This document shows, piece after piece, positions 24,528 through 32,932 of a DNA stretch of 55,699 nucleotides; position 1 is the stretch's first letter, and every line of letters begins with the position of its first letter. This DNA comes from Collinsella sp. (lineage in GTDB: Bacteria; Actinomycetota; Coriobacteriia; Coriobacteriales; Coriobacteriaceae): assembly GCA_019414515.1 (NCBI GenBank), contig DXLX01000025.1:1-55699 (forward strand). The letters run 5' to 3'. The notes under the pieces are model-generated. The model was not told the origin of the DNA. It did not search any database and worked only from the letters and a program-made list of their open reading frames with translations. Position numbers and translations under genes: made by a program.

Positions 24528-27176
24528 CTAGCAGACGGCGTAGTCCTGGGGCTCGCGGCCGTAGTAGGCGTCCAGGTAGAGCTCCTTGATCTCGCTCATG
24601 AGCGGGTAGCGCGGGTTAGCGCCGGTGCACTGGTCGTTGAATGCCTGCTCGGTCATCTCGTCGAGGGTGTCGAGGAAGTACTGCTCGTCAACACCGTAGT
24701 CGGCGATGGTCTTCTTGACGCCGATGAAGTCCTTGAGCTCCTCGAGCTTCGTGATGAAGTTCTCGAAGACCTCCTTGTCGTCCTTGCCCTCGATGCCGCA
24801 GTACTTGGCCATCTCGGCGTAGTTGTGCAGCGCGTTGGGGTAAGGATACTGGGAGAAGGTACCCATCTTGACGGGAGCCTCGGCGGCGTTGTAGCGCATA
24901 ACGCGGGTCAGGATGACGGCGTTTGCGAGGCCGTGGGGCAGGTGATGGAAAGCGCCGAGCTTGTGGGCCATGGAGTGGTTGAGGCCCAGGAAGGCGTTGG
25001 CGAAGGCCATACCGGCCATGCAGGAGGCGTTGTGCATCTCCTCGCGGGCATGCGGGTCCTTGGCGCCGTTCGTGAAGCTGGAGGGCAGGTTCTCGAAGAC
25101 GAGCTTGGCAGCGCGCTCGGAGAGGCCCTTGGTGTAGTCGGAAGCCATGATGGAGACGTAGGACTCGATGGCGTGGGTCATGACGTCGATGCCGGAGGCA
25201 GCGGTCAGGCCGCGCGGGGCGGTCATGCAGTTGTCGGCGTCGACGATAGCCATGTTGGGGAGCAGCGCGTAGTCGGCGAGCGGCCACTTGATGCCGGTCT
25301 CCTTGTCGGTGATGATGGCGAACGGCGTGCACTCGGAGCCGGTACCCGAAGAGGTCGGGACGGCGACGAAGTAGGCCTTCTTGCCCATCTCGGGGAAGGT
25401 GAAGATACGCTTGCGGATGTCCATGAAGTCCATGGCCATGTCCTCAAACTTGCACTCGGGGTGCTCGTACATCATCCACATGATCTTGCCGGCGTCCATA
25501 GCGGAGCCACCGCCGACGGCGATGATGACGTCCGGCTCAAAGAGAGCCATCTGCTTGGCGCCGCGACGTGCGCACTGCAGCGACGGATCGGGCTCGACGT
25601 CGTAGAAGCAGTCGTGGGCGATGCCCATCTCGTCGAGCTTGGCCTCGATGGCGCGGGTGTTGCCATTCTTGAAGAGGAACTGGTCGGTGACGATGAAGGC
25701 GCGCTTCTTGCCCATGACGGTACCGAGCTCGTCGAGGGCGACGGGCGTGGAACCCTTCTTGAAGTAGACCTTCTCGGGAGCGCGGAACCACAGCATGTTC
25801 TCACGGCGCTCGGCCACAGTCTTAACGTTGATCAAGTGCTTCACCCCAACGTTCTCGGAGACGGAGTTGCCGCCCCAGGAGCCGCAGCCCAGGGTCAGAG
25901 ACGGCTTCATGCCAAAGTTGTACAGGTCACCGATGCCGCCGTGCGAGGACGGGGTGTTGATGACGATACGGCAGGCCTTCATGACGTGCTCGAACAGGCT
26001 GATCTTCTCGGCCTGGGCGGGGTGCACGTACAGAGAGGCGGTGTGGCCCGGGCCACCGGCGAGCACCAGGTGCTCGGCCTTGTCGACGGCCTCCTGGAAG
26101 TCCTTGGCGTGGTACATGGCCAGGACCGGGGAGAGCTTCTCGTGGGAGAACTCCTCCTTGGCGGGGTCGGTGGAGGTGACCTCAGCGATCAGGATCTTGG
26201 TCTTGGCGGGAACCTCGATGCCGGCGAGCTCGGCGATCTTGGCGGCAGCCATGCCGGGGATGCGGTGATCCAGGGCGCCGTTCTTGAACATGGCGGCACG
26301 CAGGGCCTCCATCTCGGCACCCTGCTTGACGAAGTAGCAGCCGCGCTTCTGGAACTCGGCCTTAACCTGGTCATAGATGCTGTCGATGACGGTCACGGAC
26401 TGCTCGGAAGCGCAGATCATGCCGTTATCGAAGGTCTTGGAGTGGATGATGGAGTTGACGGCGAGCAGCACGTCGGCGGTGTCGTCGATGACGACCGGGG
26501 TGTTACCGGCGCCAACGCCCAGGGCGGGCTTGCCCGAGGAGTAAGCGGCCTTGACCATGCCCGGGCCACCGGTGGCGAGGATGATGTCGACGTCGCGCAT
26601 GACCATGTTGGTCAGCTCGATGGAGGGGACATCGACCCAGCCGATGATGCCCTCGGGGGCGCCGGCCTTGACGGCGGCGTCAAGCACGAGCTTGGCGGCG
26701 GCGATGGTGCACTTGGCGGCTGCCGGGTGCGGGGAGATGATGATGGCGTTGCGGGTCTTCAGGCTGATCAGCGTCTTGAAGATCGCGGTGGAGGTGGGGT
26801 TGGTCGTCGGGATGACGGCGCCCACGATGCCGATGGGCTCGGCGATCTTGGTGATGCCGTAAGCCTCGTCGCGCTCCAGAACGCCACAGGTCTTGGTGTT
26901 CTTGTAAGCGTTGTAGATGTACTCTGCGGCGTAGTGGTTCTTGATGACCTTGTCCTCAAGAACGCCGCGGCCGGTCTCCTCGATGGCCATCTTTGCCAAC
27001 GGGATACGAGCCTTGTTGGCGGCCATGGCGGCCTCATAGAAGATCTTGTCGACCTGCTCCTGCGTGTACGTAGCAAAAAGCGCCTGGGCCTCTCGCATCT
27101 GAGCGAGCTTAGCCTCAAGCGCCTCTACGTTGTCCACAATTGCGGGAGTAGTGTTTTCCGGTGACTTTTTCACCAT
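24528..27176 (-). CDS. adhE: Bifunctional aldehyde-alcohol dehydrogenase AdhE
   Basis: An 882-residue fusion enzyme that reduces acetyl-CoA to acetaldehyde and then ethanol, reoxidising two NADH; it assembles into spirosomes in other bacteria. The N-terminal CoA-acylating aldehyde dehydrogenase has the catalytic Cys in GMICASEQ at residue 255, with VGAGNTPVVI just before it. A linker near residue 455 leads into the iron-dependent alcohol dehydrogenase, with VGGGSAMDAGK, PTSSGTGSE and the metal-ligand region LNHSMAHKLGAFHHLPHG. ATG at 27174-27176 has AAGGAGAC upstream. The codon bias is strong, as expected for an abundant enzyme. A dyad about 95-120 bases upstream may bind a regulator. Confidence 0.98.
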   Translation of the reverse strand: MVKKSPENTTPAIVDNVEALEAKLAQMREAQALFATYTQEQVDKIFYEAAMAANKARIPLAKMAIEETGRGVLEDKVIKNHYAAEYIYNAYKNTKTCGVLERDEAYGITKIAEPIGIVGAVIPTTNPTSTAIFKTLISLKTRNAIIISPHPAAAKCTIAAAKLVLDAAVKAGAPEGIIGWVDVPSIELTNMVMRDVDIILATGGPGMVKAAYSSGKPALGVGAGNTPVVIDDTADVLLAVNSIIHSKTFDNGMICASEQSVTVIDSIYDQVKAEFQKRGCYFVKQGAEMEALRAAMFKNGALDHRIPGMAAAKIAELAGIEVPAKTKILIAEVTSTDPAKEEFSHEKLSPVLAMYHAKDFQEAVDKAEHLVLAGGPGHTASLYVHPAQAEKISLFEHVMKACRIVINTPSSHGGIGDLYNFGMKPSLTLGCGSWGGNSVSENVGVKHLINVKTVAERRENMLWFRAPEKVYFKKGSTPVALDELGTVMGKKRAFIVTDQFLFKNGNTRAIEAKLDEMGIAHDCFYDVEPDPSLQCARRGAKQMALFEPDVIIAVGGGSAMDAGKIMWMMYEHPECKFEDMAMDFMDIRKRIFTFPEMGKKAYFVAVPTSSGTGSECTPFAIITDKETGIKWPLADYALLPNMAIVDADNCMTAPRGLTAASGIDVMTHAIESYVSIMASDYTKGLSERAAKLVFENLPSSFTNGAKDPHAREEMHNASCMAGMAFANAFLGLNHSMAHKLGAFHHLPHGLANAVILTRVMRYNAAEAPVKMGTFSQYPYPNALHNYAEMAKYCGIEGKDDKEVFENFITKLEELKDFIGVKKTIADYGVDEQYFLDTLDEMTEQAFNDQCTGANPRYPLMSEIKELYLDAYYGREPQDYAVC

Positions 27177-27216
27177 TTGTGTCTCCTTGCAATCGGAGAT
27201 TTACCCTACGCCTTGC

Positions 27217-27225
27217 ATGATAGCA
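27217..27225 (-). promoter_or_regulatory. adhE extended -10 promoter
   Basis: On the minus strand this reads TGC TATCAT, an extended -10 with no convincing -35. It lies about 40 bases upstream of the adhE start and matches the rpsB -10 exactly. Confidence 0.5.
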
Positions 27226-27268
27226 AGAAATAATTCGGTGAACGGTAAGATTCCTGTAAAAGGCACAC

Positions 27269-27298
27269 TAAAACGCTTCAATAAACTGAAACGTTTTA
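27269..27298. promoter_or_regulatory. Inverted-repeat operator candidate upstream of adhE
   Basis: Two 11-base arms, TAAAACGCTTC (27269-27279) and GAAACGTTTTA (27288-27298), separated by eight bases, with one mismatch. It lies some 45-75 bases upstream of the -10, a position typical for an activator site or a distal operator. It does not match the Rex consensus (TTGTTAA-N4-TTAACAA), nor an exact catabolite-response element. Confidence 0.5.
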
Positions 27299-27348
27299 AC
27301 TAAAACTATCTGCCTGCTGCATCGCCCCGCTCATTGGGTACAGACTCT

Positions 27349-27564
27349 CATGAGTATTTCAATGGGAAAACGGGACATCTGTTTGATAATCGCTATTCGC
27401 GGGTCGCGGTTGAGTCGGACACACAGGCGGTGCAGCTACTCGATTACATCCATTTCAATCCCGTGTAAGGTGCGTCCGACTCGCTCGAGGCGTACCGTTA
27501 GTTACAAGGCATACCAGCTGGGCTATGATCCCTTTGACATCTGCAAACCCTCATATAAGTCTGT
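27349..27564 (+). pseudogene. Relic of a Y1 (IS200/RayT-like) transposase
   Basis: The plus strand encodes the end of a Y1-type transposase: HEYFNGKTGHLFDNRYSR, then VESDTQAVQLLDYIHFNPV, matching the family pattern in which a GHLFxxRY segment and a YIHxNPV segment bracket the final helix. A TAA at 27466-27468 falls just after NPV; the next codons (GASDSLEAYR, stop) still look family-like, and a shift to another frame gives SYKAYQLGYDPFD. The catalytic HUH motif and Tyr are missing. No terminal repeats were identified. Confidence 0.6.
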
Positions 27565-27574
27565 CCCCAATGAG

Positions 27575-27610
27575 TGCAAAAAGGCGCCCTCCGTAGGGGA
27601 GGGCGCCTTT
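27575..27610 (-). terminator. Terminator of rpmB (minus strand)
   Basis: AAAGGCGCCCTCC and GGAGGGCGCCTTT form a perfect 13-pair stem with a 5-base loop. On the minus strand it is followed by TTTTTG. Confidence 0.9.
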
Positions 27611-27678
27611 GGTAAGTTCTATGTGAACGCGAGGTCTTTGACCCGGAGAGTCCGAGGTACTTGTTGGTAAGACCTTAT

Positions 27679-27867
27679 TTAGGAGCGCGCAACCTTGCCG
27701 GACTTGAGGCAGGTGGAGCAAACGTTCATCTTGCGACGGTGACCATCGACGACAACGTAGACGCGCTGGATGTTGGGGCGGAACTTACGGTTGGTGACGC
27801 GGTGAGAGTGGCTGATGGAGCGACCGGCAACGGGGTGCTTACCGCAAACTTCGCAAACTTTGGACAT
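27679..27867 (-). CDS. rpmB: 50S ribosomal protein L28, zinc-ribbon form
   Basis: A 62-residue large-subunit protein. It keeps the zinc-binding Cys pairs CEVCGK near the N terminus and CSTCLKSGKV near the C terminus, the C+ form as opposed to the zinc-free paralogue many actinobacteria make under zinc limitation. SISHSHRVTNRKFRPNIQ is characteristic. The start is ATG at 27865-27867 behind AGGAGG; a 16-residue longer frame upstream is not needed. It stands alone between its own promoter and terminator. Confidence 0.96.
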   Translation of the reverse strand: MSKVCEVCGKHPVAGRSISHSHRVTNRKFRPNIQRVYVVVDGHRRKMNVCSTCLKSGKVARS

Positions 27868-27921
27868 AACTGACCCTCCTTGGGCGACAAACGAACATGT
27901 CGCGTTAACAAACAAGCCTGA

Positions 27922-27930
27922 ACTATAGCA
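27922..27930 (-). promoter_or_regulatory. rpmB extended -10 promoter
   Basis: The minus strand reads TGC TATAGT, identical to the extended -10 of rpsT, about 55 bases before the start codon. No clear -35. Confidence 0.55.
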
Positions 27931-28189
27931 CAGAAGCAGTTCCCTGTGCGTAATCTACACAGAGATATTTCTCTTTTGGCGATAGTGCTCACGCCACGGC
28001 CCTGGACGTAGATCCGATTTGCGTGCAGCAGAGGGGATTATGCCAGCTCGTGCGTACGTTTTCAAGCTCGTCCCACAAATATATATAGGTTTATTGAGCA
28101 TTGGGCTCCGTTTACGGATTGCCCTGTATTTATGCTCGCAATTAAGCTCGAGGTTGGCTACACTATCCCTTGACCATTAAAGGGGTACG
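27931..28189 (+). other. Intergenic region between rpmB and the pyr leader
   Basis: About 260 bases without a gene, between divergent transcription units. TACACT at 28159-28164 is a possible -10 for the pyr operon, starting transcription a few bases before the leader RNA; no good -35 is seen. Confidence 0.35.
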
Positions 28190-28279
28190 AGATACCCACA
28201 TGGAATTACATAGCTGCCAAAGAGTAGCCCTTCCTGTGGGTGTCTGGTCCGCTTTGAGCGGTCGGGCATCTATTTTTTT
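28190..28279 (+). promoter_or_regulatory. Transcription attenuator of the pyr operon
   Basis: Two mutually exclusive structures can be drawn. The antiterminator pairs AGATACCCACA (28190-28200) with TGTGGGTGTCT (28235-28245). The terminator pairs GGGTGTCT (28238-28245), GG and CCGCT (28249-28253) with AGCGG (28257-28261), TC and GGGCATCT (28264-28271), and is followed by seven T (28273-28279). Both need 28238-28245. In the loop between lies GCTGCCAAAGAGTAGC (28213-28228), a small hairpin whose loop resembles the known PyrR-binding sequence CCAGAGAGGCU. PyrR with UMP would favour termination. Confidence 0.72.
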
Positions 28280-28318
28280 GACTGTGTCAGCAGTCAAGAC
28301 ATGTGAGGAAGGAGATCG

Positions 28319-28903
28319 ATGGGCACGACTTCCCCCAAGGCGGTCATCATGGACGAGACCGCCGTCAATCGAGCGATGACCCGCATCGCGCACGAGATTC
28401 TCGAGCGCAACGAGGGCTGTGAAGACCTCGCTCTGGTCGGCATCGTCACGCGCGGCGACCTTCTGGCAAAGAAGCTCGCCGAGGAGATCAAGGAGATCGA
28501 GGGCGTCGACGTTCCGCTCGGCAGCCTCGACATCAGCTTCTACCGCGATGACTACGCTACCAATTTCGCTCCCGCGATCCACGCCACCAACATTCCCTTT
28601 AGCGTCGACGGCAAGCGCGTCGTGCTGGTGGACGACATCCTGTATACGGGCCGTACCATTCGCGCCGCTCTCGACGCCGTCATGGACCTGGGCCGTCCGA
28701 GCCGCATCGAGCTGGCAGTCCTCGTTGACCGCGGCCACCGCGAGCTCCCCATCTCGCCGGACTTTGTCGGCAAGAACGTTCCCTCGTCGCATGAGGAGAA
28801 CGTGCACCTATATATGAAGGAAGTCGACGGCCACACCGCTGTCGAGATTAACGACGTCGCGCCGGGTTCCCACGTGGGCTCCGCGCCGCTGGGAGGTGAG
28901 TAG
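28319..28903 (+). CDS. pyrR: Pyrimidine operon regulator PyrR / uracil phosphoribosyltransferase
   Basis: A 194-residue phosphoribosyltransferase-fold protein that in Gram-positives binds pyr mRNA when UMP is high and causes attenuation. The PRPP loop is VVLVDDILYTGRTIRAALDA; GIVTRGDLLAKKLAEEI and GSLDISFYRDD are further signatures. ATG 28319 follows GAAGGAG. As first gene of the operon behind its own leader attenuator, it autoregulates pyrB-pyrC-pyrK-pyrD-pyrF. Confidence 0.96.
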   Translation: MGTTSPKAVIMDETAVNRAMTRIAHEILERNEGCEDLALVGIVTRGDLLAKKLAEEIKEIEGVDVPLGSLDISFYRDDYATNFAPAIHATNIPFSVDGKRVVLVDDILYTGRTIRAALDAVMDLGRPSRIELAVLVDRGHRELPISPDFVGKNVPSSHEENVHLYMKEVDGHTAVEINDVAPGSHVGSAPLGGE

Positions 28904-28907
28904 TACC

Positions 28908-29852
28908 GTGGCGTTCAACCATAAGCACCTGATCGACATTACCGAGTACTCCGAAGAGGACATCAAGCTCATCCTCGAGACCGCCAAGGCGTTCTCCGAG
29001 GTCAACGAGCGTGCGATCAAGAAGGTCCCCACGCTCAAGGGCAAGACCATCGTCAACATGTTCAACGAGCCCTCGACGCGCACCCGCAGCTCCTTCGAGC
29101 TCGCCGAGAAGCGTCTTTCGGCCGACAGCCTCAACTTTGGCGGCTCCTCGACCTCCACGGTCAAGGGCGAGAGCCTCGTCGACACCGTCGAGACCCTTAA
29201 CGCCTATAAGATCGACTGCATCGTCGTGCGAGATAAGCACGCCGGTGCTCCCTACATCGTCACGCAGAACTCGCCCGCGAGCGTCATCTGCGCCGGCGAC
29301 GGCAAGCACAACCATCCCACGCAGGCCCTGCTCGACCTGTACACCATCTGGGAGCACAAGGGCGACTTCCACGGTCTGAAGGTCGCCATCGTCGGCGATA
29401 TCGCGCACTCCCGTGTTTGCGGTTCGCTGATCCCCGCCCTTAAGATCATGGGCTGCGAGACCTACGCCGTCGCCCCCGGCACGCTGCTGCCGCCGGCGCC
29501 CGAGGTCCTGGGCTGCGACCACGTGACGAGCGACCTCGATTCCGTCCTGCCCGAGCTGGACGTCGTCTACATGCTGCGCGTGCAGCAGGAGCGCCTCGAG
29601 GGTGCCCCGTTCCCGACCATTCGTGAGTACCACAAGCTCTTCGGTCTGACCAAGGACCGCGAGAAGCTCATGAAGCCCGATGCGATTATCTGCCACCCGG
29701 GCCCCATCAACCGCGGCGTCGAGTTCGACTCCTATATGGCCGACCACCCGCAACGCTCCGTCATCCTGGAGCAGGTCTACGCCGGTATCTGCGTGCGTAT
29801 GGCTATCCTGTATCTGCTGCTTGGAGGTGCCGATAATGGCCTTGCTTCTTAA
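28908..29852 (+). CDS. pyrB: Aspartate carbamoyltransferase catalytic subunit
   Basis: A 314-residue enzyme that condenses carbamoyl phosphate with aspartate. The carbamoyl-phosphate site is EPSTRTRSSFELAEKRL near residue 50; later conserved parts are HPTQALLDLYT, GDIAHSRVCGS and HPGPINRGVE. I choose GTG 28908, eight bases after GGAGGTGA and just after the pyrR stop; a GTG at 28896 would overlap pyrR. No pyrI regulatory subunit is present. The end overlaps pyrC by 17 bases. Confidence 0.96.
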   Translation: MAFNHKHLIDITEYSEEDIKLILETAKAFSEVNERAIKKVPTLKGKTIVNMFNEPSTRTRSSFELAEKRLSADSLNFGGSSTSTVKGESLVDTVETLNAYKIDCIVVRDKHAGAPYIVTQNSPASVICAGDGKHNHPTQALLDLYTIWEHKGDFHGLKVAIVGDIAHSRVCGSLIPALKIMGCETYAVAPGTLLPPAPEVLGCDHVTSDLDSVLPELDVVYMLRVQQERLEGAPFPTIREYHKLFGLTKDREKLMKPDAIICHPGPINRGVEFDSYMADHPQRSVILEQVYAGICVRMAILYLLLGGADNGLAS

Positions 29853-31125
29853 GAATGCCCACGTCGTCGACCCGTCCGTCGAGCTTGACGGTGTCGTTGA
29901 CGTCCTGATTGACGGCGATAAGATCGCCGAGGTCGGCGAGAATCTCGCCGTCGAGGGAGCCGAGGTCCGCGACCTTTCCGGCAAGTACCTCGTCCCCGGC
30001 CTGGTGGACATGCACGTCCACCTGCGCGAGCCCGGCTACGAGGTCAAAGAGGACATTGAGAGCGGCACCCGCGCAGCTGCCAAGGGCGGCTTTACCGGCG
30101 TGTGCGCCATGCCCAACACCGACCCCGTTACCGACAACGGTACCGTCGTTGAGTTTGTCAAGTCCCGCGCTGCCGAGGTCGGCCACTGCCGCGTCTATCC
30201 GTCGGGCGCCATGACCCGCGGTCTTAAGGGCGAGGCCATGTCCGAAATGGGCGATATGGTCGCCCACGGCGCCGTCGCCTTCACCGACGACGGTCGCGGC
30301 GTGCAGGGCGCAGGCATGCTCCGTCGCTGCATGGACTACGGCAAGATGTTCGGCAAGGTCTTTATGAGCCACTGCCAGGACGAGGACCTGGTCGGCCACG
30401 GCCAGATCAATGAGGGCAAGGTCTCGACCCGCCTGGCTCTCGAGGGCTGGCCGGCTGCCGGCGAGGAGCTCCAGATCGCCCGCGACATCGAGATCGCCAA
30501 GCTGACCGGTGCCAAGCTGCACATCCAGCACATCTCCACCGCCCATGGCCTGGAGATCGTGCGTGCCGGTAAGGCCGCTGGCGTTCAGGTTACCTGCGAG
30601 GCCACCCCGCATCACATGTTCCTGACCGAGAACGACCTGGACGAGACCTACAACACCTCGCTCAAGGTCAATCCGCCGCTGCGTACCGAGGAGGATGCCG
30701 AGGCCATCCGTCAGGGCGTCATCGACGGCACCGTCGACGTTATCGTCACCGATCACGCTCCCCACACCCCGTGGGAGAAGGCCCGCGAGTTCGAGCTTGC
30801 GCCCTTTGGCATGATCGGTCTCGAGACCTCGCTGTCGCTCGTGCTCACCGAGCTGGTCAACACGGGCAAGATGAGCGTGGGCCGTATGGTCGAGCTCATG
30901 GCCATCAAGCCGCGTGAGATCCTGGGCCTCGACCAGGTTCAGGTCAAGGCGGGCTCCGTTGCCGACCTGACCGTGTTCGACCCCTCTGCCACCTGGACGG
31001 TCGGCGAGGACGGTTACGAGTCGCGCGCCGAGAACTCCGGTTTTGCCGGCCGCACGCTTACCGGTCGTGCCACCGATGTGTTTGTCGGCGGTAAGCAGAC
31101 GCTCGCCGACGGCTGCATCTGCTAG
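29836..31125 (+). CDS. pyrC: Dihydroorotase (type I)
   Basis: A 429-residue zinc amidohydrolase that cyclises carbamoyl aspartate to dihydroorotate. Metal ligands lie in VDMHVHLREPG; other signatures are GGFTGVCAMPNTDPV, IQHISTAHGLEIV and the catalytic Asp in VIVTDHAPHT. ATG 29836 follows GGAGGTG inside the end of pyrB. A possible intra-operon hairpin follows in the 92-base gap before pyrK. Confidence 0.97.
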   Translation: MALLLKNAHVVDPSVELDGVVDVLIDGDKIAEVGENLAVEGAEVRDLSGKYLVPGLVDMHVHLREPGYEVKEDIESGTRAAAKGGFTGVCAMPNTDPVTDNGTVVEFVKSRAAEVGHCRVYPSGAMTRGLKGEAMSEMGDMVAHGAVAFTDDGRGVQGAGMLRRCMDYGKMFGKVFMSHCQDEDLVGHGQINEGKVSTRLALEGWPAAGEELQIARDIEIAKLTGAKLHIQHISTAHGLEIVRAGKAAGVQVTCEATPHHMFLTENDLDETYNTSLKVNPPLRTEEDAEAIRQGVIDGTVDVIVTDHAPHTPWEKAREFELAPFGMIGLETSLSLVLTELVNTGKMSVGRMVELMAIKPREILGLDQVQVKAGSVADLTVFDPSATWTVGEDGYESRAENSGFAGRTLTGRATDVFVGGKQTLADGCIC

Positions 31126-31145
31126 CATAGCCTTATCGCTTTTGT

Positions 31146-31174
31146 GCGCGGTGCCCTTGCGGTGCCGCGCTTTC
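31146..31174 (+). terminator. Weak hairpin between pyrC and pyrK
   Basis: GCGCGG (31146-31151) pairs with CCGCGC (31165-31170), followed by TTTC. Too weak for full termination; it may modulate expression or be chance. Confidence 0.3.
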
Positions 31175-31217
31175 TGTTCGTTTTGACCATGCAATCGCAT
31201 GGGGGATTGGAGCGTCT

Positions 31218-32009
31218 ATGCCCACACCTTCCACTGCACGCATGCACGACTTCGAGGTCGTCTCGAACCAGGAGATCGCCGACGGCATCTTCTCGCTCGT
31301 CATCTCGGCCCCCAAGCTTGCAAGTGCGCTCAAGCCCGGTCAGTTTGTGAACATTGCCGTGCCCGGCGATGCGTCCTCGCTGCTTCGCGTGCCCCTGAGC
31401 TTCTATCGCGCCGACGCCCAGGCCGGTACCGTCGAGCTGTGGTACGCCGTCGTGGGTGACGACACCCGTCGTCTGTCGCAGATGGCCCCCGGCTCCACCT
31501 CTAACCTGCTGGGCCCCGGTGGCCGTGGCTGGATGGTACCCGAGGGCACCAGGAAGGCCCTGCTCGTCGCCGGCGGCATCGGCGTTCCGCCCGTGCTGTG
31601 CCTCGCCGGCATGCTTGCCGAGCAGGGTGTGGCCGTCGACGTGTGCCTGGGCTTTGGCACCGCGTCCAAGGCCGTGGGCATCGATGAGTTCCGCGCTCTG
31701 TGCGACACGGTCAACGTTTGCACTGACGACGGTTCGCTCGGCACGCACGGTTTTTGCACCGATCCTGCCGCCGAGCTGCTCGGCGAGGGCGGCTACGACT
31801 ATGTCGCCAGCTGCGGTCCCGCCGTCATGATGAAGAAGGTCGCCGCCGCTGCCGCCGAGGCCGGTGCCTACTGCGAGGTGTCGCTCGAGCGCATGATGAG
31901 CTGTGGCTTTGGCGCCTGCAACACCTGCAATGTCGAGACGGTCGACGGTATGAAGGGTGCTTGCATGTGCGGCCCCGTGTTCGATGCTTCCAAGGTGGTG
32001 GTCTTCTAG
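31218..32009 (+). CDS. pyrK: Dihydroorotate dehydrogenase electron-transfer subunit
   Basis: A 263-residue flavoprotein that passes electrons from class 1B dihydroorotate dehydrogenase to NAD+. The FAD domain has PGQFVNIAVPG and RVPLSFYRAD; the NAD domain shows LLVAGGIGVPPVL. The 2Fe-2S ligands form the C-terminal pattern MSCGFGACNTC, then a further Cys in GACMCGPVF. ATG 31218 follows a GGATTGGAG stretch. The pyrD GTG overlaps its stop, so the two partners of the complex are made together. Confidence 0.95.
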   Translation: MPTPSTARMHDFEVVSNQEIADGIFSLVISAPKLASALKPGQFVNIAVPGDASSLLRVPLSFYRADAQAGTVELWYAVVGDDTRRLSQMAPGSTSNLLGPGGRGWMVPEGTRKALLVAGGIGVPPVLCLAGMLAEQGVAVDVCLGFGTASKAVGIDEFRALCDTVNVCTDDGSLGTHGFCTDPAAELLGEGGYDYVASCGPAVMMKKVAAAAAEAGAYCEVSLERMMSCGFGACNTCNVETVDGMKGACMCGPVFDASKVVVF

Positions 32010-32932
32010 TGGGTACCGTGAACATGGCCGTCGATTTCGGCGGCGTCAAGATGCAGAACCCCATCAACACCGCAGCCGGTACCTTTGGCTACGGTTGGCA
32101 GTTCCAGAACTTCTTTGATGTTTCCCAGCTGGGCGCCATCACCACCAAGGGTTGCGCTGCCGAGCCCTGGCCCGGCAACCCCGCGCCCCGCATGGCCGAG
32201 ATCCCGGGCGGCATGATCAACTCCGTGGGCCTTCAGAACCCTGGTGTGGCTGCCTTTGCTCGCGAGTCCGGTCCGTGGCTCGAGCAGCTCTCCAAGGACG
32301 GTTGCCAGGTCATCTGCCAGGTCGCCGGTCACTCCGTCGAGGAGTTTGTCCGCGCGCTCGAGATGTATGTCGAGCTGTGTCCCTGGGCTGCCGGCTACGA
32401 GATCAACGTGAGCTGCCCTAATATCGCCGCCGGCGGTGCCGCCATGGGCTCCACGCCCGAGGGCGCCTCTTCCGTTATGGCTGCCTGCCGTAAGGTGACC
32501 GATAAGCCGCTGTTCGTGAAGATGGCGCCGGTCAACGTCGCCGAGATCGCCAGGGCCCTCGAGGCTGCCGGTGCCGACGGCCTTTCAGTCATCAACTCTA
32601 TCCAGGGCATGGCCATCGACGTCCATACCCGCAAGTCCCGCGTGGCCAAGCCCAAGGGCGGCCTTTCGGGCCCGCTGTGCCACCACATCGCCGTGCGCAT
32701 GGTCTGGGAGGTTGCCCAGGCCGTCGATATCCCCATCAACGGTGTCGGCGGTGTCATGACCGGAGAAGATGCGGCCGAGTTTATCCTGGCCGGCGCCACC
32801 TGCGTGTCGGTCGGTATGGCCAACTTCGTCGATCCGTGCGCTTCGCTCAAGATCGCGCATGAGCTCGAGGCCTGGGCCGAGTCCCAGGGCGTAAAGGACA
32901 TCAACGAACTGGTAGGTGCTTTCGAATGCTAG
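32009..32932 (+). CDS. pyrD: Dihydroorotate dehydrogenase B, catalytic subunit
   Basis: A 307-residue FMN-containing TIM barrel that oxidises dihydroorotate to orotate. The N terminus reads MAVDFGGVKMQNPINTAAG; INVSCPNI, NSIQGMAIDV and GVGGVMTGEDAAEFILAG are FMN and substrate signatures. The active-site base in class 1B is a Cys, and NVSCPN is the expected region. I take GTG 32009 (overlapping the pyrK stop) with AAGGTGG upstream; GTG 32018 and ATG 32024 are in-frame alternatives. Confidence 0.95.
   Translation: MGTVNMAVDFGGVKMQNPINTAAGTFGYGWQFQNFFDVSQLGAITTKGCAAEPWPGNPAPRMAEIPGGMINSVGLQNPGVAAFARESGPWLEQLSKDGCQVICQVAGHSVEEFVRALEMYVELCPWAAGYEINVSCPNIAAGGAAMGSTPEGASSVMAACRKVTDKPLFVKMAPVNVAEIARALEAAGADGLSVINSIQGMAIDVHTRKSRVAKPKGGLSGPLCHHIAVRMVWEVAQAVDIPINGVGGVMTGEDAAEFILAGATCVSVGMANFVDPCASLKIAHELEAWAESQGVKDINELVGAFEC

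Noticed and set aside
24825..27164. 779-codon plus-strand frame opposite adhE
   Set aside because: Antisense shadow of adhE codon bias, rich in Gly, Asp, Val and His with no recognisable domain.
27270..27297. adhE upstream dyad read as a Rex box or catabolite-response element
   Set aside because: Neither TTGTTAA-N4-TTAACAA nor the cre consensus fits; the spacing is wrong.
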